Below are positions 8,297 through 16,764 of a DNA stretch of 64,000 nucleotides, in pieces. Each line of letters begins with the position of its first letter. Positions within the stretch are counted from its first letter, which is position 1. The DNA is from Sheuella amnicola (GTDB taxonomy: Bacteria > Pseudomonadota > Gammaproteobacteria > Burkholderiales > Burkholderiaceae_B). The stretch lies in NCBI RefSeq assembly GCF_010499255.1, contig NZ_JAAGRN010000009.1, forward strand, positions 82,011 through 146,010, written 5' to 3'. The notes beneath the pieces are model-generated. The model made no database searches, had not been told where the DNA came from, and worked only from the letters and a program-made list of their open reading frames with translations. A program made the position numbers and the translations under genes.

Positions 8297-9208
8297 CTAA
8301 TTCGGTTTTTCGTTTCCGAATTTTTGTGCCTGTTCAAGTATCCATTCCCTGAATGCCTCAAGCGGGGCACTATGGCGCATATTGTTGGGATAAACAAGAT
8401 AGTAAGAATCATCTGCGGGAATGGATATTTCATGGGCCCGAACAAGCCCGTCCCTCCATGCCTGCTCGGGGACAAGAAACCCCGGGACCAAAGCTATTCC
8501 CAATCCTGATTGTGCTGCACGCACCAGCATAGAGTGCAACTCGAACCCGAAGCTTTGTACTGGTGTAGAGTTTGATGGTATCCCGGCGGCTGCAAACCAT
8601 TGTTTCCATGACTCCGGCCGCGTGGTCGAATATAGAAGTGGAAACTTGAGCACATCGGCCGTTTTTTTGATGGAAGTTCCAATTAAATCAGCCCTGGCAA
8701 CGAGAATCATTTCCTCTCTGAAAAGAAAATCGGATGTCGCCCTTGGCCAGATGGGTTTGCCGTGATGGATGGCCGCCTCGAAATGCTCCTCCTCAAATGA
8801 AAAGGGATTGGTTTTGACACCCATGTTCACTTTCATTTTAGGGTGTTGCTCATAAAACCCGGGCAATCGCGGAATCAACCATTCTGTCGCAAACGTGGGA
8901 AGGACGGCCAATTCAAGGCTTCCCTCTCCGCTTCCATGCGCCGCAATCGAAATCGTATTGCGTTCAAGCGTACGGAGAATATCCCGCACCTGCTCGCTGT
9001 ATAGACTACCCGCCTTTGTGAGCATGACGCGCTGCTTGACTCGCACGAACAATTGAATTTGAAGACTAGACTCAAGACCGTTGATTTGACGGGAAATCGC
9101 GCTTTCAGTCAGACACAGCTCACGCGCTGCGTGTGTAAAGCTTTCATGTCTTGCAGCAGCCTCGAAGGCAATCAGTGCGGACATCGAAGGAAGTCGTGCC
9201 AAGGGCAT
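8297..9208 (-). CDS. LysR-family regulator, GcvA-like
   Basis: A 303-residue LysR-type regulator of the GcvA subgroup, recognised by its opening LPSMSALIAFEAAARHESFTHAARELCLTESAISRQI (winged helix), the linker LFVRVKQRVMLTKAG and the periplasmic-binding-like effector domain (LELAVLPTFATEWLIPRL ... ALVPGFLVPEQAW). It is divergent from the aminotransferase/ThDP-enzyme/ABC operon; a T-N11-A inverted repeat and a matching promoter lie between them, so it most likely activates that operon in response to an amino acid or derived acid. Confidence 0.88.
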   Translation of the reverse strand: MPLARLPSMSALIAFEAAARHESFTHAARELCLTESAISRQINGLESSLQIQLFVRVKQRVMLTKAGSLYSEQVRDILRTLERNTISIAAHGSGEGSLELAVLPTFATEWLIPRLPGFYEQHPKMKVNMGVKTNPFSFEEEHFEAAIHHGKPIWPRATSDFLFREEMILVARADLIGTSIKKTADVLKFPLLYSTTRPESWKQWFAAAGIPSNSTPVQSFGFELHSMLVRAAQSGLGIALVPGFLVPEQAWRDGLVRAHEISIPADDSYYLVYPNNMRHSAPLEAFREWILEQAQKFGNEKPN

Positions 9209-9259
9209 GTTGATTCCTAAAAGTCATCATGTCGTAATTTTATATCGCTTTACGCCATC

Positions 9260-9272
9260 TACGAGAATCGTA
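9260..9272. promoter_or_regulatory. LysR box
   Basis: TACGAGAATCGTA is a perfect inverted repeat with the LysR signature T-N11-A. It is centred about 55 bp upstream of the start expected from the promoter at 9286-9314, the usual position for a LysR recognition site, and lies between the divergent regulator and its presumed target operon. Confidence 0.65.
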
Positions 9273-9285
9273 AAAATGAAACACC

Positions 9286-9314
9286 TTGACCAAGCGGTCG
9301 CCTTACCCTATTTT
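9286..9314 (+). promoter_or_regulatory. Promoter of the aminotransferase operon
   Basis: TTGACC (9286-9291) and TATTTT (9309-9314) are 17 bp apart. The predicted start would leave a short leader containing AAAGGGGA ahead of the GTG at 9334. The weak -10 fits an activator-dependent promoter. Confidence 0.55.
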
Positions 9315-9333
9315 GCGATGAAAGGGGATATTC

Positions 9334-10548
9334 GTGTATAGATTTTCGAACGTATTTGCCAATCCGCAGGGGTCACCCATTCGTGCGCTATTCAAGTATC
9401 TAAGCGAACCTGGCATGATTTCATTTGCCGGCGGATACCCCAACCCGGACTTATTCGACACCGACGGCCTAAAGGAGGCTTCCGAGCGTGCCTTTGTAAA
9501 TAGCCGTTCATGCCTGCAATATGGGAATACGGACGGAACACCACAATTCAAATCCGAGATCATTCGTTTGATGCATGACCGCGGAATCGAGACCAAGCCC
9601 GAAAACATTGTCGTGACAACCGGCTCTCAACAAGGTTTTGATCTGACGCTACGTGTACTGATCAATGCCGGGGATCGCATCCTGATTGAACAACCGACAT
9701 ATTCATCAAACATACAAGCCGCTCGTACTTATCAGACCCGCATCGACCCCATTCCGGTCCTGGAAGACGGACTCGATATCGATGTGCTGGAAAAAATACT
9801 GAAAAACGCAAGCGAAAAAGGGGACCGCCCCAAACTACTTTATACAATTCCGACCTTTGGCAATCCTTCCGGCGTGACCATGCCGGTCGAGCACCGCTTG
9901 CGCCTACTCGAACTGGCCGTGCGCTATCAATTGATTATTGTCGAAGACGCGCCGTATAGCGATCTACGCTTTTCCGGCCCTCCCGTTCCGTCACTGGCCG
10001 CGCTTGCGCAACAAATCCCGAACGCGAGCGACTGGGTGATTCATCTTGCCAGCCTATCTAAAATCGTCGCCCCCGGAATGCGTATGGGATGGATCATCGC
10101 CCCGAGCGAAATTGCTTCACGCTGCTCGGTCGCCAAGCAGAGCGCTGATGTAGGATGCTCGCCCTGGATGCAAGGAATTGCCGCTGAATATCTGGCTGGC
10201 GGCCGACTTGAGGGACATATCAAGAAAATTCAGGCAGCATATGGAGAAAAATGTCGGGCGATGGCGGCCGGACTGCGCGCAGAACTCGGCGACGCAGTCT
10301 CCTTTAACGAACCGAATGGTGGTATGTTCATCTGGGCCCGATTGAACGATGGATTCAAAGCGACGGATCTTCTTGAAGAGTCGATTCCTCGTAAAGTCAT
10401 GTTTGTCCCAGGCGCCGGTTTTCAGATCAGTGATCCGGACTTATCCGCATTTCGCCTTTCTTTTGCCATGCCTAATTTAGAAGAAGTAAAAGAAGGCGTG
10501 ATCAGATTGGGGGATGCAATGAAATCTTTAAGGAGCAAGAAAAAATGA
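9334..10548 (+). CDS. PLP-dependent aminotransferase (fold type I, MocR/2-aminoadipate-type)
   Basis: A 404-residue class I/II aminotransferase that would convert an amino acid to its 2-oxo acid in the cytoplasm. The Schiff-base lysine is Lys243 in LASLSKIVAPGMRMGW; FAGGYPNPDLF near the N-terminus, QYGNTDGTPQFK and IPTFGNPSGVT are typical of the 2-aminoadipate/aromatic aminotransferase (LysN-like) group. The start is GTG, supported by AGGGGA 6 nt upstream and by family length. Its stop overlaps the ThDP-enzyme start (ATGA), so transamination is presumably coupled to decarboxylation or ligation of the 2-oxo acid. The amino acid substrate is unknown. Confidence 0.86.
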   Translation: MYRFSNVFANPQGSPIRALFKYLSEPGMISFAGGYPNPDLFDTDGLKEASERAFVNSRSCLQYGNTDGTPQFKSEIIRLMHDRGIETKPENIVVTTGSQQGFDLTLRVLINAGDRILIEQPTYSSNIQAARTYQTRIDPIPVLEDGLDIDVLEKILKNASEKGDRPKLLYTIPTFGNPSGVTMPVEHRLRLLELAVRYQLIIVEDAPYSDLRFSGPPVPSLAALAQQIPNASDWVIHLASLSKIVAPGMRMGWIIAPSEIASRCSVAKQSADVGCSPWMQGIAAEYLAGGRLEGHIKKIQAAYGEKCRAMAAGLRAELGDAVSFNEPNGGMFIWARLNDGFKATDLLEESIPRKVMFVPGAGFQISDPDLSAFRLSFAMPNLEEVKEGVIRLGDAMKSLRSKKK

Positions 10549-12086
10549 ATGGAGCGCAAAGTCTCGTTAAAACACTACTGGCTGCAGGTGTCGACACCTG
10601 CTTCGCCAATCCCGGCACCAGCGAAATGCACTTCGTTGCTGCATTGGATCAGATTCCTGGGATGAAATGCGTTCTAGGCCTACAAGAAAACATTGTGACC
10701 GGGATGGCTGACGGCTATAACAGGATCGCGGGCAAACCCGCGTGCACATTACTGCACTGTGGTCCCGGTTTGGCCAATGGCATGGCAAACATTCACAATG
10801 CGCGACGGGCACAAAGCGCGATGATTAACGTCATCGGGGATCAGGCTACTTACCACCGCCCATTCGACGCTCCTTTGACTGCTGACACTGAAGGCATGGC
10901 GCGTACCGTATCGCACTGGGTTCAAACCAGCACAAAATCAGCTGACGTGGGTCAAGATGCGGCTAGAGCAGTTCGTGAGGCCAAGACTTTTCCGGGACGA
11001 ATCGCTTCACTGATCCTGCCGGCTGACGCATCATGGAGCGAAGGAGGCGTGGTGGCAGCACCTTTGACGCCACCAGCTCCTCCTGTTGTGGACAATCACG
11101 CAGTAGATCAAGCTGCACGCATATTGCGAAACAATAAAAATGTTCTGATCTTGCTCGGCGGACAAGCTGTATTCACGCAAGCTCAAAAACTGGCTTTGCG
11201 CGTTGCCAGTGCGACTGGGGCAAAACTGATGGCCGATTATGTCATCGGACACGTTCAACGTGGTCGTGGACGCCTCCAGTTGGAGCGCCCTCCTTACAAC
11301 ATGGAAGCCGCGATTAAAGCGCTTGCACCCTACGAGCACATCATTCTGGTCAATGCAAAAGAGCCCGTTGGATTCTTCGGATACCCCGGACTGCCTTCGA
11401 TCCAATATTCGTCCAGCGCGCAATTGCACACTCTCTCGCGTCAGGATCAGGATCCAATTCAAGCGCTGCAGGCTCTGGTGAAGGCTCTGAATGCACCTGA
11501 GGTCGAAATACCGGATCCCGGCCCACGCCCTGAAGCCGCGTCCGGAAAGCCGACGCCCGAGGGACTCGCTCAGACCGTGGCGGCTCTGATGCCGGACAAT
11601 TCAATCATCTCTGATGAAAGCGTGTCATTTGGTCGCGGCTTTTATCCATTTACCCATGCATCTCCTGCGCATGACTGGTTGCATCTGGCTGGTGGAGCGA
11701 TTGGTGATGGCTTACCTGTTGCCACTGGCGCTGCGATTGGCGCCGGAAAACAACGTCGCGTAATTAGCCTGCAGGCTGATGGTTCGGCCATGTATTCGGT
11801 TCAATCATTATGGACGCAAGCTCGCGAAAAACTTCCGATCACGACCATTATCCTGAACAATAGCAAATACAACATCCTGATCGGTGAGTATAAGAACGTC
11901 GGGGCTGTTCCCGGGGAAACGGCAATGAGCATGCTGGATCTCGGCAATCCAAATCTGAACTGGGTCAAGCTGGCCAATGGCATGGGCGTGGAAGCTGCAA
12001 GAGCAACCACTCTCGAAGAATGCGCCGAACTCATGAAAACCAGTTTCAAATCAGCATCACCCTTCTTGATTGATCTCGTGATTTAA
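10545..12086 (+). CDS. Thiamine-diphosphate-dependent enzyme (acetolactate synthase/benzoylformate decarboxylase-like)
   Basis: A 513-residue ThDP enzyme with the three-domain layout of the POX/decarboxylase group. Glu48 in GLQENIVTGMADGY is the cofactor-activating glutamate; NPGTSEMHF and CGPGLANGMANIHNARRA are typical. The C-terminal ThDP/Mg motif reads ADG...NN (SLQADGSAMYS ... IILNNSKYNIL), with Ala in place of the first Gly of the usual GDG. Without an acetolactate synthase regulatory subunit nearby, and translationally coupled to an aminotransferase, a 2-oxo acid decarboxylase in amino acid catabolism is more likely than branched-chain synthesis. Substrate unresolved. Confidence 0.82.
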   Translation: MNGAQSLVKTLLAAGVDTCFANPGTSEMHFVAALDQIPGMKCVLGLQENIVTGMADGYNRIAGKPACTLLHCGPGLANGMANIHNARRAQSAMINVIGDQATYHRPFDAPLTADTEGMARTVSHWVQTSTKSADVGQDAARAVREAKTFPGRIASLILPADASWSEGGVVAAPLTPPAPPVVDNHAVDQAARILRNNKNVLILLGGQAVFTQAQKLALRVASATGAKLMADYVIGHVQRGRGRLQLERPPYNMEAAIKALAPYEHIILVNAKEPVGFFGYPGLPSIQYSSSAQLHTLSRQDQDPIQALQALVKALNAPEVEIPDPGPRPEAASGKPTPEGLAQTVAALMPDNSIISDESVSFGRGFYPFTHASPAHDWLHLAGGAIGDGLPVATGAAIGAGKQRRVISLQADGSAMYSVQSLWTQAREKLPITTIILNNSKYNILIGEYKNVGAVPGETAMSMLDLGNPNLNWVKLANGMGVEAARATTLEECAELMKTSFKSASPFLIDLVI

Positions 12087-12106
12087 GGCAAATATCAAGT
12101 TCGGAG

Positions 12107-12162
12107 TACCTGTTTACAAGCATTTTGAAGCCAAAACTGGCAACAAGCTTGTCAAACAGGTA
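12107..12162 (+). other. Long intercistronic hairpin
   Basis: TACCTGTTTACAAGC (12107-12121) and GCTTGTCAAACAGGTA (12147-12162) can form a 15-bp stem with a single bulged C. The 25-nt loop contains a smaller GCCA-AAAC-TGGC stem. It lies between the ThDP-enzyme stop and the ABC receptor start, with no U-run after it, so it looks more like an mRNA-processing or stabilising element, or a partial terminator, than a classical terminator. Confidence 0.6.
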
Positions 12163-12206
12163 TTCTACCGTCCGGTATCCATGCAAAAAACAAATCCGGA
12201 GAAATC

Positions 12207-13034
12207 ATGAATCATCTGAAATCGATATTTCAAACGGCGCTGATGGTAGGCGGCTTGCTCCTCACCGCGCATGCGAGCGCAGATCAATTGGCAGACATGA
12301 AAGCACGCGGCACGCTTGTTTGCGGCACGTTAACCACAACCGAACCGCTTGGATTCCAGGATCCACAAACACGCCAAATCGTTGGCTTCGATGTCGATAT
12401 GTGCAACGCGATCGCCAAGCGACTCGGATTGAAGATGGAACACAAGGGATTATCGGTTGAAGCCCGTATTCCTGAACTCAGTCTTGGCCGCGTCGATCTG
12501 GTGTCCGCAGCGCTGGGCTACACGAAAGAACGCGCGCAACAGGTTGACTTCACAGCTTCGCACTACCAAGTGCCGATTCGCGTCATGGTCAAAAAAGCAT
12601 CGAACATAAATAACTTTGCCCAACTCGAAGGCAAGCGTGTCAGCGCAGTGAAAAGCGCGACAACCGAAATCTTTGCTCGTCGCGGCTTACCCAAAACAGA
12701 AATCGTTTCATTTCAGGACGGTCCCGCAGCCTTTTTGGCATTCATGCAAGGCAAAGTTGATGGATTCTCGACATCCGAAACAGCCGGCATGCGTTACTTA
12801 GCCGAAACGCAGGGTCAGGGTGCGTACATCAACGACAGTCTTGCCTGGGAACCTACTGCTTTGGGTGTTAAGAAGAACGAACCTGCTTTGCTAGCCGCTG
12901 TTAATAACGCGCTTGAGGGCATGGAAAAAGACGGCGAAATCGATGCGATCTGGAACAAATGGTACGGCCCTAACACCAAGTTCGCATTTAAGCGCGAGAA
13001 AAAATTGACGCCAATCCAAACGTTTGCTCAGTGA
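12207..13034 (+). CDS. Polar amino acid ABC transporter substrate-binding protein
   Basis: A 275-residue periplasmic receptor. A signal peptide (LMVGGLLLTAHASA) precedes LADMKARGTLVCGTLTTTEPLGF, the standard opening of the HisJ/GlnH family, then GFDVDMCNAIAKRLGLK and DLVSAALGYTKERAQQVDF. GGAGAAATC precedes the ATG. It captures an amino acid for the two permeases that follow. The long hairpin upstream may uncouple its level from the enzymes, as receptors are often needed in excess. The ligand is probably the substrate of the upstream aminotransferase (inference). Confidence 0.88.
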   Translation: MNHLKSIFQTALMVGGLLLTAHASADQLADMKARGTLVCGTLTTTEPLGFQDPQTRQIVGFDVDMCNAIAKRLGLKMEHKGLSVEARIPELSLGRVDLVSAALGYTKERAQQVDFTASHYQVPIRVMVKKASNINNFAQLEGKRVSAVKSATTEIFARRGLPKTEIVSFQDGPAAFLAFMQGKVDGFSTSETAGMRYLAETQGQGAYINDSLAWEPTALGVKKNEPALLAAVNNALEGMEKDGEIDAIWNKWYGPNTKFAFKREKKLTPIQTFAQ

Positions 13035-13054
13035 GTCGTTAAGCAATCGTTTTA

Positions 13055-13744
13055 ATGAAATCATTACTGCTTTCCAATCCTGACTACACGACATTACTGT
13101 TGCATGGCCTGGGCCTGACAGTTCAATTGTTTTGTGTCAGTTGGATCGCAGCGATGATGCTGGCCTGCTTACTGGCCAGCTTGCGTTTATCACCCGTACG
13201 CTGGGTTCAAATGGTCGTCGGACTGTTTGTTGCCTATCACCGCAATGTACCCGGACTTGTTCAAATATTTGTCTGGTACTTCGGCGTGCCTCAGTTGTTA
13301 CCGATGCCATGGCAAGATTGGCTCAATCGACACAACGGCGAGTTTATTCTTTCGTGCATCGCACTGAGCCTTTATGCCGCAGCCTACATGTCCGAGGACA
13401 TCCGTAGTGGCTTTAGGTCGATTTCGCCAGGTCAAACCCAAGCCGCCCGCGCTCTAGGTTTGTCGGGCTATCAAACCATGCTTTACGTGCTTTTGCCACA
13501 AGCATTGAGAATGACAGTCGCCCCTCTGGTCAATCAAAGCCTTTCCCTGTTTAAAGCAACCAGTCTTGCGATGACGATTGGCGTTGCGGAGTTGATGCAT
13601 GCCGCCCGCCGAATAGAGAATGAAACCTATCGCACCTTCGACGCTTTTCTGATTGTCTCGATTTGTTATCTTGCCGGATCCTGGTTATTGATGGGCATTG
13701 GCTGGTGGGTTACCCGTCGCCAAGCGATCAAGGCGGCATCATGA
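13055..13744 (+). CDS. Amino acid ABC transporter permease 1
   Basis: A 229-residue inner-membrane permease of the HisMQ/GltJK family with about five hydrophobic helices. The ATPase-contacting EAA loop reads GFRSISPGQTQAARALGLSGYQTMLYVLLPQALR. It overlaps the start of the second permease by 4 nt (ATGA). Together with the receptor upstream it forms the membrane part of a polar amino acid importer; the matching ATP-binding subunit is not in this cluster. Confidence 0.88.
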   Translation: MKSLLLSNPDYTTLLLHGLGLTVQLFCVSWIAAMMLACLLASLRLSPVRWVQMVVGLFVAYHRNVPGLVQIFVWYFGVPQLLPMPWQDWLNRHNGEFILSCIALSLYAAAYMSEDIRSGFRSISPGQTQAARALGLSGYQTMLYVLLPQALRMTVAPLVNQSLSLFKATSLAMTIGVAELMHAARRIENETYRTFDAFLIVSICYLAGSWLLMGIGWWVTRRQAIKAAS

Positions 13745-14439
13745 TAGAGATTCTCGAACGCTACGGCTTAATACTGCTGATTGGTCAGTACCCCCTTGGT
13801 CCGATTGGCGGGTTGACCATGACGCTGATCCTGGCCGCTTCTACGCTCATACTGACACTGCCCTTGGCGATCTTGATAGGAATCGCCAGAACAAGTCCAT
13901 TGCACTGGCTTTCAAATCTTGCAGCCATCTATGTCAATACGATTCGCGGCCTTCCCCTGTTGCTCGTAATTTTCTGGGCATATTTCGCCGTTCCCTTGCT
14001 AGCCGGCAAAGGAATTAGTCCTTTCACCACAATGCTATGTGCACTGGTCGCTTACGAAACTGCGTATCTGGGCGAAGTGGTTCGAGCAGGCATAACAGCC
14101 CTGCCGAAAGGACAAACGGAGGCGTCCAAAGCGTTAGGCCTGTCCTATTGGGCAATGATGCAAAAAGTTATCTTGCCGCAAGCGTTATTCAACATGATTC
14201 CAAGCATACTGAATCAATTCGTTGTCGTAGTTAAAAACACGTCTCTCGCCTACATCATCGGTGTCGATGAGTTAACCAACGCGGCATATCAGATCAATGG
14301 CCAGCTGCTCACCAAACCTTTTGAGGTTTATGCTTTGCTGGCAATCACATATTTCTGCGTATGCGCACTCCTGACGGCCGGAGTGGATCGGATCACGAAA
14401 TCACTTCGTACTGTCGGATCCCGTCATTCGGTTGTATGA
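13741..14439 (+). CDS. Amino acid ABC transporter permease 2
   Basis: A 232-residue HisMQ-type permease; the ATG at 13741 overlaps the preceding TGA, giving translational coupling. The EAA loop is GITALPKGQTEASKALGLSYWAMMQKVILPQALFNMIP, preceded by TIRGLPLLLVIFWAYFAVP. It should heterodimerise with permease 1. Its last 39 bp overlap the 3' end of the convergent lysR-type gene. The operon ends here without an ATPase, so the transporter must borrow one from elsewhere in the genome. Confidence 0.88.
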   Translation: MIEILERYGLILLIGQYPLGPIGGLTMTLILAASTLILTLPLAILIGIARTSPLHWLSNLAAIYVNTIRGLPLLLVIFWAYFAVPLLAGKGISPFTTMLCALVAYETAYLGEVVRAGITALPKGQTEASKALGLSYWAMMQKVILPQALFNMIPSILNQFVVVVKNTSLAYIIGVDELTNAAYQINGQLLTKPFEVYALLAITYFCVCALLTAGVDRITKSLRTVGSRHSVV

Positions 14440-15321
14440 AATCAGCATGGATGCAAACGCCTGTGCACCGGGAGTAAGCGGTGCCGCGCTACGCTGCACC
14501 AGACATATGTCCGACTCGGGGATGCTTTGCGAAACCTCAATGGACGACAACTTATGCTCGAATCCACTTTGTTCGAGAACATATTGCGGACCAAGAAACA
14601 GATAGTCGCTATTTGAAACAAGATTCAATGTATCCAGCAATGACTCGACCGAAACCGCAATAGTCGGTTTTTGTAATCCATTTTGAACAAACCAATCGCC
14701 CAAACGATTCGATGGCGTTCCCTCCTGATCAAGCCTTCCGGTATTGACCCACTCGGAGCCGACCAAATCCCTGATGGATGTCTTTGCCTCTAGTCGATGC
14801 CCTTTTCTGCACAGAATTTTCGGCGAGGATCCCGTCAATCGCACGCTCGACAAATCAGTCATGTCGCTATGTCGAGTGATCAGGGTAACAACAAAATCAA
14901 GCTTACCCTCCCGCAATGCGGACAGTAGCAAGGAAGATGGCCCGCTTGCGATATGCATGCTTAACATCGGATGCGCAACACGCAATTGACCGACACTACT
15001 GAGCATCAGTCTGGCGAATGCTTCAGATGAAGCACCTACATTGATTTTGCCGGAAACCGCTCCCCTTAATGCAATGACGTCCTGTTCGGCCCTCGCGCAC
15101 TCGCTCAAAATAATTCTGGCTCGCGCCAGTAGCGTCGTGGCATAGCTTGTCAACACGATTCCACTACTTGCTCGAACAAAAAGCGTGGTGCCGATGGTTT
15201 GCTCCAGTCGCTTTATTTGCTTGGTCAAACCACTTTGAGCCACTCCCAGCGTGCGGGCAGCCGAACGGATACTACCGTTTTCAACTACGGCAACAAAGGC
15301 TTTCAACTGATCAAGAGTCAT
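14401..15321 (-). CDS. LysR-family regulator
   Basis: A 306-residue LysR-type regulator: winged helix MTLDQLKAFVAVVENGSIRSAARTLGVAQSGLTKQIKRLEQTIGTTLFVR, then an effector domain (INVGASSEAFARLMLSSVGQLRVAHPML). The helix reads AQSGLTKQI, as in regulators of aromatic and carboxylate catabolism. It is divergent from the 15.4-17.7 kb operon, its probable target, and convergent with the ABC permease gene, whose end it overlaps by 39 bp. Confidence 0.88.
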   Translation of the reverse strand: MTLDQLKAFVAVVENGSIRSAARTLGVAQSGLTKQIKRLEQTIGTTLFVRASSGIVLTSYATTLLARARIILSECARAEQDVIALRGAVSGKINVGASSEAFARLMLSSVGQLRVAHPMLSMHIASGPSSLLLSALREGKLDFVVTLITRHSDMTDLSSVRLTGSSPKILCRKGHRLEAKTSIRDLVGSEWVNTGRLDQEGTPSNRLGDWFVQNGLQKPTIAVSVESLLDTLNLVSNSDYLFLGPQYVLEQSGFEHKLSSIEVSQSIPESDICLVQRSAAPLTPGAQAFASMLISYNRMTGSDSTK

Positions 15322-15360
15322 AGGGTTAATACCGAGAACTTATGGCGATCATGATGGCAT

Positions 15361-15379
15361 ATGTTGCATCTTACGTCAT
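15361..15379. promoter_or_regulatory. Possible LysR operator
   Basis: ATGTTGCATCTTACGTCAT has partly symmetric ends (ATG..G / C..CAT) and overlaps a weak promoter-like pair, TTACGT (15371-15376) and TACACT (15394-15399), spaced 17 bp, upstream of the gene at 15438. The symmetry is imperfect, so this is only a candidate. Confidence 0.3.
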
Positions 15380-15437
15380 GTACACCCTCTCAATACACTC
15401 TTTTCGATCGATACCAAATAATTAAAGGAAGTCCGAA

Positions 15438-15839
15438 ATGAGTAAAGACTTATTCAAGCGCGGCGAAGAAATCAGAAATGAAGTGCTTGGTGCAGATTAT
15501 GTGAAAAATTCGACAGCTTCGACTGATGCGTTTAGCGAACCCATGCGAGCCTTCGCCATCAAAAACCTTTGGGGTGACATCTGGGATCGTCCAGGACTTG
15601 ACCGTCGTTCACGTAGCTTGATCAATCTCGGAATACTGGCTGCGTCCAATCGTCCGGCGGAATTGAAAATCCATATTCGCGGTGCATTGAACAATGGACT
15701 AACTCGAGAAGAAATCGGAGAGGCCTTTCTGCAGGCTGCTCTTTACTGCGGCATTCCGACAGGCAGTGAATGCACCCGTATCGCAAAACAGTTGTTTGCC
15801 GAAATAGATGCGGCCGCCACCAATCAGGATAAGCAGTAA
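15438..15839 (+). CDS. Carboxymuconolactone decarboxylase-family protein
   Basis: A 133-residue all-helical protein of the PcaC/CMD fold: AIKNLWGDIWDRPGLDRRSRSLINLGILAASNRPAELKIHIRGALNNGLTREEIGEAFLQAALYCGIP contains the DRRSRSLI and H(I)RGALNNG elements of 4-carboxymuconolactone decarboxylases. The AhpD-type CxxC pair is absent, so lactone or carboxylate chemistry is more likely than peroxidase coupling. AAAGGAAG precedes the ATG. First gene of an operon with a beta-hydroxyacid dehydrogenase and a Bug receptor, probably degrading a small imported acid; the true substrate is unknown. Confidence 0.8.
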   Translation: MSKDLFKRGEEIRNEVLGADYVKNSTASTDAFSEPMRAFAIKNLWGDIWDRPGLDRRSRSLINLGILAASNRPAELKIHIRGALNNGLTREEIGEAFLQAALYCGIPTGSECTRIAKQLFAEIDAAATNQDKQ

Positions 15840-15866
15840 ATATTTCGAATCAAGGTTAAGAATCAA

Positions 15867-16751
15867 ATGAATACATTGAAGACAGTCGGCGTCATCGGCC
15901 TGGGCAAAATGGGGCGGGGCATGGCCGCATCGCTCAAGCGTGCAGGTTTTCACGTAATCGGTAACGATGCCAATGGCGAGCTCGCACAAACGGTTGCAAA
16001 AGAAGAAGGAATTCAAGTAATTAGCCAAGTGAATGCGTTACTTGCATCCTGTGATGCAATCGTTTTATCGCTCCCCACTTCCGCAATCGTTCGCTCACTT
16101 GTCGAAGGTCCATCGGGAATTGCGGCCACGGCAAAACCCGGCATATTGATCATCGACACCACAACAGCCGAACCGAACACAACGAAAGAGCTGGCGAAAA
16201 CCCTAGCGGATAAAGGTCTGAGATTTATCGATGCCCCCGTCAGTGGTGGTGCACGCGGCGCGGCATCTGGTGAACTGACCATGTTTCTGGGAGGATCCGC
16301 AAGCGATATCCAATATGCCACGCCTATTCTGGCCGCATTGGGGACAAAGCGATTCCATATCGGAGGAGTTGGTGCCGGTTGCGTGGCCAAGTTGGCGAAC
16401 AATATGCTAACGGGCATCAACCTGCTGGCCGCAAGCGAGGTCTTTCGCGTTGCCAAAGCGGCGGGGGTGGATACCGCAAATCTGATCGAATCGATCAATG
16501 CTGGATCGGGACGATCAGGCGTGACGATGTACAACTATCCCAGTCGAATCCTGAATAACGCCTTTGATTCCGGGTTCACGATGCAACTCATGCGCAAGGA
16601 TATCCGTCTTGCTGTCGCGATGATGCAGGATCAAGGACTGGACCTGCCAATTATCTCGAATGCGGGCCGCACTTGGGCTGATAGTGCTGCGTTATTAGCA
16701 GATACCGAAGACTTCAATCGAATCGTTGAACTGGATGTCAATAAAAACTGA
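15867..16751 (+). CDS. NAD(P)-dependent beta-hydroxyacid dehydrogenase (3-hydroxyisobutyrate/tartronate-semialdehyde type)
   Basis: A 294-residue oxidoreductase of the 3-hydroxyisobutyrate dehydrogenase superfamily. The Rossmann motif is VIGLGKMGRGMA (9-20), substrate loop DAPVSGGARGAASGELTMF (122-140), and the catalytic lysine is Lys175 in GCVAKLANNM. It would interconvert a beta-hydroxyacid and its semialdehyde in the cytoplasm. It lies 27 nt after the CMD-like gene and just before a Bug receptor gene in the same operon. Family members range over glycerate, hydroxyisobutyrate and sulfolactaldehyde, so the substrate is left open. Confidence 0.88.
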   Translation: MNTLKTVGVIGLGKMGRGMAASLKRAGFHVIGNDANGELAQTVAKEEGIQVISQVNALLASCDAIVLSLPTSAIVRSLVEGPSGIAATAKPGILIIDTTTAEPNTTKELAKTLADKGLRFIDAPVSGGARGAASGELTMFLGGSASDIQYATPILAALGTKRFHIGGVGAGCVAKLANNMLTGINLLAASEVFRVAKAAGVDTANLIESINAGSGRSGVTMYNYPSRILNNAFDSGFTMQLMRKDIRLAVAMMQDQGLDLPIISNAGRTWADSAALLADTEDFNRIVELDVNKN

Positions 16752-16764
16752 TCGGAGAAAGATT

